Below, one piece after another: positions 58,215 through 64,000 of a DNA stretch of 64,000 nucleotides (its first letter is position 1; every line of letters begins with the position of its first letter). The position numbers and the translations under genes were made by a program. Origin of the DNA: Candidatus Nitrotoga sp. 1052 (GTDB taxonomy: Bacteria; Pseudomonadota; Gammaproteobacteria; Burkholderiales; Gallionellaceae); assembly GCF_927312905.1 (NCBI RefSeq), contig NZ_CAKMHQ010000029.1, positions 1 through 64,000 on the forward strand, given 5' to 3'. The notes below the pieces were generated by a model that ran no database searches, had not been told where the DNA came from, and was given only the letters and a program-made list of their open reading frames with translations.

Positions 58215-59255
58215 ATGATGAAAGTTGAAACTCTGCGTTGGTCGGATGGTGTGCTGGAAATGATAGACCAGCGCATTTTGCCTGCAACGTTTATGTACTT
58301 GCAATATGATTCTGCCGCTGCTGTGGCCGAAGGCATCCGCAGCATGGTCGTGCGTGGCGCTCCAGCCATCGGCGTGGCGGCAGCCTACGGCGTGGCGCTG
58401 GAGGCACATCGTTTGCTCGCTGTTACTGATGAATCTTTCCAGCGCGGCATGAATCAAGGCTTTGATACACTTGCTCAAAGCAGGCCGACTGCGGTCAACT
58501 TGTTTTGGGCGTTAGCGCGCATGAAGCAGGTATGGCAAACCGTAGCGAGTAAATCCAACATGCAAGTAGCGATGCGCCTGCTGGCCGAAGCGCATGAGAT
58601 TTTTGCCGAAGATATTCGCATCAATCGTACACTGGGGTCGTACGGTGCCGAGTTGTTGCGGGATGGCGCACGCGTATTGACGCATTGCAATGCCGGAGCG
58701 CTGGCTACAGCTGGCCATGGCACTGCGCTGGGTGTCATTCGGTCTGCCGTGGAAGCAGGTAAAAAAATTTCCGTTATTGCGGACGAAACGCGTCCCTTCC
58801 TGCAAGGTGCGCGCCTGACCGCATGGGAGATGGTGCAGGAGAAAATTCCGGTGACCCTCATCACTGATAATATGGCCGGTTTCATGATGAGTCGCGGAGA
58901 AGTGGATGCCGTAGTGGTCGGCACGGATCGTGTAGCCGCCAATGGCGATGTTGCTAACAAGATTGGCACCTACATGGTCGCTGTGCTGGCACAACGCCAC
59001 CATATTCCATTCTATGTGGCCTGTCCGCTTTCCACGATAGACATGTCTATCACAAGCGGTGTGGATATTCCCATCGAAGAACGTCATGCAGACGAGGTAA
59101 AAGGCTTTCGAGATTTCCACTGGGCTGCGCAGGGCGTGCAGATACGCAATCCTTCGTTTGATATTACACCTGCTGAATTGGTTACAGCGCTGATTACCGA
59201 AAAGGGAGTGATTCACCAACCTGATGTTGGGAAACTGCGTGCGCTATTCAGTTGA
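58215..59255 (+). CDS. mtnA: 5-methylthioribose-1-phosphate isomerase
   Basis: Converts 5-methylthioribose 1-phosphate to 5-methylthioribulose 1-phosphate. 346 residues: SMVVRGAPAIGVAAAYGVAL, SRPTAVNLFWALARM, the catalytic Cys in VLTHCNAGALAT and the catalytic Asp in VVVGTDRVAANGDVANKIGT. Two adjacent ATGs (58215, 58218) are possible starts. Fourth and last gene of the operon. Confidence 0.96.
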   Translation: MMKVETLRWSDGVLEMIDQRILPATFMYLQYDSAAAVAEGIRSMVVRGAPAIGVAAAYGVALEAHRLLAVTDESFQRGMNQGFDTLAQSRPTAVNLFWALARMKQVWQTVASKSNMQVAMRLLAEAHEIFAEDIRINRTLGSYGAELLRDGARVLTHCNAGALATAGHGTALGVIRSAVEAGKKISVIADETRPFLQGARLTAWEMVQEKIPVTLITDNMAGFMMSRGEVDAVVVGTDRVAANGDVANKIGTYMVAVLAQRHHIPFYVACPLSTIDMSITSGVDIPIEERHADEVKGFRDFHWAAQGVQIRNPSFDITPAELVTALITEKGVIHQPDVGKLRALFS

Positions 59256-59414
59256 TGGATATCCCCAGTTTTTTCAGTAAACTTGTGCTACGCAATTTGC
59301 GTTAACCACGTTGTTCTTGTTAGCCTGTATTTATATTGCTTATTCTGAAAAAACTTGTTTTTTGTTTCAAAGTTGAACATTTTATTTGCTTGTTGCAGGC
59401 ATTTAAATTAGCTC

Positions 59415-59442
59415 TTGACAATTAATACCCGGGCACTATATT
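59415..59442 (+). promoter_or_regulatory. Sigma-70-type promoter for the Sel1-repeat gene
   Basis: TTGACA (59415-59420) and TATATT (59437-59442) with a 16 bp spacer, about 80 bp upstream of the next start codon. The -35 box is a perfect match and the -10 differs from TATAAT at one base, making it one of the best promoters visible in the window. Confidence 0.7.
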
Positions 59443-59522
59443 AAAGAAACTTAGTCAGAACAGTTTGGGGAAGTGATGCATGCGGCAGCATTTTTTATGC
59501 CGTAATTAACGATGGGGCCAAA

Positions 59523-60194
59523 ATGAAAATAATTGTACAGTTTGTGATCTTGCTTTTAACATTAAATGGCTATGTTTTAGCAGAAGAAGTGTCAACCGCA
59601 ACAAATAGTTTGGAGCAAGTGCAAAAGCAAGCAGAGGCCGGCGATGCCAGCGCCCAGACCCGTCTTGGATGGATATATGCCAATGGCATAGGTGTACCTG
59701 TAGATGCCGACAAAGCCGTGGAGTGGTATCAAAAAGCAGCAGCTCAAGGGTATCCAAAGGCCCAGTTTGAACTCGGGGCAATGTATGGCAGTGGTGAAGC
59801 TGTGACTAGCGTAGCTAAAGATCCCACCAAGGCCGCAGAGTGGTATCAAAAAGCAGCAGCTCAAGGGTATCCAAAGGCCCAGTTTGAATTCGGGTCGATA
59901 CACCTCACAGGCGAAGGCGTCACTAAAGATGCTACCAAGGCCGTGGAATGGTATAAAAAAGCGGCAGCTCAAGGGCTTGCTCAAGCACAGACCAGCCTCG
60001 GATGGATGTATCAAAACGGTAGGGGTGTGGCAAAGGATGGTGTGTTGGCTTATGCATGGCACAATCTGGCTGCTGCACAGGGCAATGAAAATGCGAAAAA
60101 ATTGCGTGACTTAACTAACTTGAATTCTGTCCAGCGTGCTGAAGCAGAACGACTATCTGCAAACTGGAAGCCGGGGCAGATATTGAGTCGGTAA
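59523..60194 (+). CDS. Secreted Sel1-repeat protein (first of two)
   Basis: A 223-residue protein with a signal peptide (IIVQFVILLLTLNGYVLA) and four Sel1 (TPR-like) repeats, e.g. AQTRLGWIYANGIGVPVDAD and KAVEWYQKAAAQGYPKAQFE. Two of them are nearly identical at DNA level for about 50 bp (near 59720 and 59840), so repeat number may change by slippage or recombination. Sel1 proteins act as protein-protein scaffolds, often in envelope stress or secretion. The partner is unknown. Confidence 0.85.
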   Translation: MKIIVQFVILLLTLNGYVLAEEVSTATNSLEQVQKQAEAGDASAQTRLGWIYANGIGVPVDADKAVEWYQKAAAQGYPKAQFELGAMYGSGEAVTSVAKDPTKAAEWYQKAAAQGYPKAQFEFGSIHLTGEGVTKDATKAVEWYKKAAAQGLAQAQTSLGWMYQNGRGVAKDGVLAYAWHNLAAAQGNENAKKLRDLTNLNSVQRAEAERLSANWKPGQILSR

Positions 60195-60457
60195 TGGAAT
60201 TGATTGGGGGAAATGGCGTCAGTGTTGGATTAACTTTTCCACTTTATATTTTATCCGAGCTACGCGAAAGCCACACTGCCGGTTACTTCTTGCTTTGTGC
60301 GAATGTCAATCCAGGGTTGAGAATGTATCTAGAGGTGCAGGTGGACTATGCGCTTTAGCGTTTTTTTTACGTAGAAATACATATTAATACGATAAATTGT
60401 CGTTCCATTAACGCTTCGCCAGACGGCGGACATGATGAATTTGAATGAGGTCTAAAA

Positions 60458-61384
60458 ATGTCATTTGTACACACTTATATGCGCATTACAGGAAAATTGC
60501 TGTTTACGTTGTTGCTTACAGTTGCTGTGAGTGCGCATGGTCAGTCAATGTCACAATCAATAAATCAGGAGGCAGAAGAGAATCTTGCGCAATTGAGAAT
60601 GGTTGCGGAATCTGGTGATGCAAATGCACAGTACGATTTAGCGTGGATGTACGATACCGGTGGGGATAATAAAATCTTGGCCAAAGATACACGCAAGGCC
60701 GCAGAATGGTATGAGAAAGCTGCAGTACAGGGCCATGCCAAGGCACAAGCTGGCCTTGGCATGTTGTATGTCAACGGTGACGGTGTGCCTAAGGATTATG
60801 TAAAGGGTGTGGATTGGCTGCAGAAGGCATCGGCGCAGGGGAATGCCGACGCGCAGTTAAACCTCGGTTGGCTGTACCGCGATAGCAAGGGCATACCGAA
60901 GGATGCCGCCAAGGCCGTGGAATGGTGGCAGAATGCGGCAGAGCGAGGATTTGCCCACGCACAGTTCACCCTCGGGGCGATGTACTACAAAGGCGAAGGT
61001 GTGCCGAAGAATATGGCCAAAGCACTTGAGTTGTGGCAGAAGGCGATGATGCAGGGGTATCCCAATGCACAGTTAAGTCTCGGGTCAATGTACTACTTTG
61101 GCGAAGGTGTGCCTAAGGATGCCGTCAAGGCTGCTGAGTTATGGCAGAAAGCGGCTGCACAGGGAAATACCGATGCACAGTACAACCTTGCTCTGGCGTA
61201 CTATTTGGGAAGTGGAAAGAAGAAGGATGAGTTGCTGTCCTATGTGTGGTCCAATCTGGCTGTCGAATATGGTGGTAACGTAAACGCGAAAAAATTGCGC
61301 GATTCAATCACCTTGACGCCAGAACAACAAGAGATGGCGGAGAAAATGTTTTCGAATTGGCAGATAGGAAAGGTTTATCAGTAG
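60458..61384 (+). CDS. Secreted Sel1-repeat protein (second of two)
   Basis: A 308-residue relative of the previous gene. Signal peptide about residues 8-29 (MRITGKLLFTLLLTVAVSA then HGQ), followed by six Sel1 repeats such as AQFTLGAMYYKGEGVPKNMA and AQLSLGSMYYFGEGVPKDAV, ending in the same SNLAVEYGGNVNAKKLRD and NWQIGKVYQ type of tail. An ATG eight codons in may be the true start. It lies 263 bp after its paralogue, with no obvious signal between them. Confidence 0.85.
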   Translation: MSFVHTYMRITGKLLFTLLLTVAVSAHGQSMSQSINQEAEENLAQLRMVAESGDANAQYDLAWMYDTGGDNKILAKDTRKAAEWYEKAAVQGHAKAQAGLGMLYVNGDGVPKDYVKGVDWLQKASAQGNADAQLNLGWLYRDSKGIPKDAAKAVEWWQNAAERGFAHAQFTLGAMYYKGEGVPKNMAKALELWQKAMMQGYPNAQLSLGSMYYFGEGVPKDAVKAAELWQKAAAQGNTDAQYNLALAYYLGSGKKKDELLSYVWSNLAVEYGGNVNAKKLRDSITLTPEQQEMAEKMFSNWQIGKVYQ

Positions 61385-61639
61385 TGGCTCGTGTCGGTTG
61401 TGGGTGCTGAAAAACACTGAACTTATCTTGAATAGTAGAACGATTGATGTGGTTTGTTCAGCTACATGAACAATAGGGTCAATATTTTCATGTAGCTGCC
61501 GCATCAGAACGAAGCTTACGCACTCATTTTAATTCCAAAGAGATATCTCTCCGTCCTGGGTTAACCTCCTTGGCTAAACCCGGCTCTATGCGGCGCTGCC
61601 GTATGCAGATAGCACAACCACTACGCTGGCGGAAGCCTT

Positions 61640-62770
61640 TCAAGCAAGGCTGCTGAGAGACTTGCGGAATCGACGCAGAGACAGAATAAACAGGACGCTT
61701 CCGATCACGACCAGCGCAAACATCTGCGGCCACACTACTTCGAGTCCGGCTCCACGGAAAAGAATGGCCTGAGCGAGGGAAACAAAGTGTGTGGTTGGCG
61801 CGACCAGCATTATATTTTGCGCGAATTCAGGCATGCTTTCGCGTGGGGTTGATCCTCCAGACAGCACTTCCATCGGTAGCAGTACCAATACCACCAAAAG
61901 ACCAAACTGAGGCATGGTGCGCGCGAGTGTTGCCATGAAGATGCCCATTGATGTGGTGGCAAACAGATGTAACGTGGCACAAAAGAGGAACAGCGCTATC
62001 GAGCCTTCAATCGGCACCTGCAACAGGCCCTGTATGATAAAAGACAGCGCAAAAGCCGATGCCAGCAAGACTACCAGCCCCATAGACCAGACCTTGGATA
62101 GCATGATTTCGCCGGCTGTCACCGGCATTACCAGTAGGTGCTCGATCGTACCGTGCTCGCGTTCACGGATCAGGGCGGCGCCGGTCAGAATGACTGATAA
62201 CATGGTAATGTGACCGACGAGCTCCATGAGCGAACCGAACCAGGCCGGTGCCAGAGAGGGATTGAAACGTACCCGCATTGCCAGCTCAACTGGCGGTGTA
62301 GCACTACCACGATAATGCTGAATAAATTCATTGACTTCACTCAATACAATCTGCTGGATGTAGCTGCTGCCGGTGAAAGCCTGGCTCATGCGCGTAGCAT
62401 CCACGTTCAGCTGGATAGTCGGAGAACTTCCGGCCAGCACATCGCGCTGAAATTCCGGAGGAATGTCGAGCGCGAACGTAAACTTGCCAGCGTCCAAGCC
62501 CGGATCGACCTCCTTCAGCGACACCATGATAGGTGACATGAAGTGTGGAGGATAAAAAGCCGAGGTTATGCGTCCCGACAACGGTGAACTATCCTCATCC
62601 ACGATTGCGATCACAGCTTTGTGCAGGGAATCTGGCAATGCGGTCGCGGCGATATAAATCGCTACGGTGAAAGTATAGGCAATCAGTATCAGCATGATCG
62701 AATCACGCCGCAAACTCCACAGCTCCTTGACACCGAGTTGATAGATATTGGAAGTATGGCTCATCGTCAA
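61640..62770 (-). CDS. yhhJ: ABC-2 type membrane permease, YhhJ-like
   Basis: A 376-residue permease: one N-terminal membrane helix ([20 protein letters not shown]), a long extracytoplasmic domain (residues about 45-175, [20 protein letters not shown]) and five C-terminal membrane helices, with the family segment [20 protein letters not shown]. It overlaps the upstream gene by four bases. The YhhJ-RbbA-(YhiI) arrangement of enterobacteria is the closest parallel. Substrate unknown. 255 bp downstream of its stop are unassigned. Confidence 0.85.
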   Translation of the reverse strand: MTMSHTSNIYQLGVKELWSLRRDSIMLILIAYTFTVAIYIAATALPDSLHKAVIAIVDEDSSPLSGRITSAFYPPHFMSPIMVSLKEVDPGLDAGKFTFALDIPPEFQRDVLAGSSPTIQLNVDATRMSQAFTGSSYIQQIVLSEVNEFIQHYRGSATPPVELAMRVRFNPSLAPAWFGSLMELVGHITMLSVILTGAALIREREHGTIEHLLVMPVTAGEIMLSKVWSMGLVVLLASAFALSFIIQGLLQVPIEGSIALFLFCATLHLFATTSMGIFMATLARTMPQFGLLVVLVLLPMEVLSGGSTPRESMPEFAQNIMLVAPTTHFVSLAQAILFRGAGLEVVWPQMFALVVIGSVLFILSLRRFRKSLSSLA

Positions 62771-64000
62771 CTATCCTGCTTTCTCAGCAGGGAGATTGAT
62801 AGAGCTACAATTCCCAGAGCGGCCAGCAGCATAGGCCAGAAGTATGCGACCAGATCAGACAAATCCAGAGCCTTGCTGAAAACCCCACGGCTAATTATGA
62901 GGAAATGTGATGCCGGATAGATCTGCCCGATGATTTTCCCGGCTCCTTCTAGCGAGGAAACCGGGTTGAGAAGGCCTGAAAATTGAATTGCCGGAAGCAT
63001 GGTGCCGAGCATGGTCGCGAATATCGCTGCAATCTGGCTACGGGTAAAAATGGAGGCGAACAGGCCAAAGCCAGTGGAAAAAATGCTGAAAATAATTGCT
63101 GCCAGCGCAAGCGTGGCAAAACTGCCGGTGATTGGCACACCGAATATTGTGATGGCAAGTACAGACATCAGCAGGAAATTCAGCATTGACAGCACAATGT
63201 AAGGAAGCTGCTTGCCGAGCAGGAACTCGGTACGGGTAACTGGGGTGACATAGAAATTGATGATCGAACCCAGCTCCTTCTCGCGTACCACTGACAGCGC
63301 TGTCAGCATGCACGGAATCATCAGCATAAGGATAGGAATAACCGCCGGAACCATCGCCGGCAGACTCATCACGTCCGGGTTATAACGAAATCGCGTTTCA
63401 ATGATAGCCGAACCGGTAGCCGCATCCTGGCCGGCCCGGGTCTTCGCCATGTCGATCAGCCAGCCTTGATGCATGCCCTGTACGTAGCCCTGCACGATTT
63501 CAGCCCGCATGGTCATTGCACCATCGATCCAGGCACCGATCTGGACCGGTTTGCTGCGCTGCACGTCGCGAGCAAAGCCGGGCGGAATCTCAATGGCAAG
63601 TGACAATTCGCCGTTGCGCATGCGCCGGTCCAGATCGGCGTAGCTGGTTATTGGCGGATGCTCGACAAAATAGCCCGATCCAGAGAGGTTCAAAGCGTAG
63701 TTGTGACTGAGCGTGGTCTGGTCACGATCGAGTACGGCGTAGCTGAGATCATTCACGTCCATGTTGATGCCATAGCCTATGAAAAACATCAGGGTCAGGC
63801 AGCCGATCAGCGCCATCGCCCCGCGCACCGGGTCGCGGCGCAGTTCCAGCGCTTCGCGCAGCGTGTAGCTGAATGCGCGGGACGCACTGAAACGGCGGCG
63901 CAATCTGGACTGCCAGCCCTTGCCAGGATCGGCGGCAGGAAGCACAGAAGTGATTGGGGGAGTGCTGGCGAGCTGGGTGACCGCCGCACCGGCTTCTTCC
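62767..64000 (-). CDS. rbbA: RbbA-like ABC transporter, 3' part (cut by window edge)
   Basis: The frame stays open to the window edge with no start needed, so this is the C-terminal part of a larger protein. Visible is an ABC-2 permease domain: helix [20 protein letters not shown], a long outer loop ([40 protein letters not shown]) and five C-terminal helices with [20 protein letters not shown]. This matches the permease end of RbbA (YhiH), whose two ATP-binding domains would lie beyond 64000. Only that part can be described. Confidence 0.85.
   Translation of the reverse strand, partial: EEAGAAVTQLASTPPITSVLPAADPGKGWQSRLRRRFSASRAFSYTLREALELRRDPVRGAMALIGCLTLMFFIGYGINMDVNDLSYAVLDRDQTTLSHNYALNLSGSGYFVEHPPITSYADLDRRMRNGELSLAIEIPPGFARDVQRSKPVQIGAWIDGAMTMRAEIVQGYVQGMHQGWLIDMAKTRAGQDAATGSAIIETRFRYNPDVMSLPAMVPAVIPILMLMIPCMLTALSVVREKELGSIINFYVTPVTRTEFLLGKQLPYIVLSMLNFLLMSVLAITIFGVPITGSFATLALAAIIFSIFSTGFGLFASIFTRSQIAAIFATMLGTMLPAIQFSGLLNPVSSLEGAGKIIGQIYPASHFLIISRGVFSKALDLSDLVAYFWPMLLAALGIVALSISLLRKQDS

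Overview
This 64 kb window looks like a chromosomal segment of a betaproteobacterium. The best guess is Nitrosomonadales/Gallionellaceae-like; this is an inference from gene order and protein flavour, not from a marker gene. Supporting signs are the order hfq-hflX-hflK-hflC-DUF2065-hisZ-purA, the nadE-PII pair, and a long exosortase-A (XrtA) type exopolysaccharide locus. I saw no rRNA, tRNA or CRISPR array.

Layout. 0.3-2.3 kb: two tandem secreted beta-helix proteins whose 5' halves share an identical 368 bp block. 2.7-3.5 kb: a DUF1778/GNAT toxin-antitoxin pair. 3.7-5.3 kb: nth, a DUF1841 gene and a PduO-type cobalamin adenosyltransferase, tightly packed on the minus strand. 5.8-8.7 kb: molybdenum cofactor genes mobB, moaD, moaE, moaC and mog, with a broken second copy of the mobB-end/moaD segment.

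8.9-34.2 kb: an essentially unbroken minus-strand exopolysaccharide cluster. Read in the direction of transcription it has: outer-membrane export lipoprotein, chain-length protein, tyrosine autokinase, outer-membrane barrel, ExeA-like ATPase, UDP-GlcNAc 2-epimerase, polysaccharide deacetylase, FemAB-like protein, glycosyltransferase, exosortase A, glycosyltransferase, asparagine-synthase-like amidotransferase, two nucleotide-sugar epimerase/decarboxylases, two more glycosyltransferases, an AMP-ligase-like protein, an alpha/alpha-toroid protein, a formyltransferase and an O-oligosaccharide ligase. Together these would make nucleotide sugars, assemble and modify a polymer, and export it. A 1 kb spacer with an IS630-type transposase remnant follows.

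35.2-44.1 kb: an RND multidrug efflux operon (mdtA-mdtB-mdtC plus a NodT-type outer-membrane factor). 44.6-45.6 kb: a trypsin-like protease. 45.8-54.3 kb: a housekeeping block (purA, hisZ, hflC, hflK, hflX, hfq, PII, nadE) carrying a MITE-like insert behind hisZ.

54.3-56.2 kb: the most unusual part. About 1.5 kb is inserted between nadE and mtnP. It holds a zinc-peptidase-like lipoprotein gene and a cupin gene, each followed by an integron attC-like site. The insert lies between two 194 bp direct repeats that duplicate the whole nadE-mtnP intergenic region and the first codons of mtnP, and a pair of inverted 60 bp hairpin elements lies just inside it.

56.1-59.3 kb: a methylthioadenosine salvage operon (mtnP, class II aldolase, apt, mtnA). 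59.5-61.4 kb: two secreted Sel1-repeat proteins. 61.6-64.0 kb: yhhJ and the 3' part of rbbA, an ABC-type exporter that runs off the window edge.
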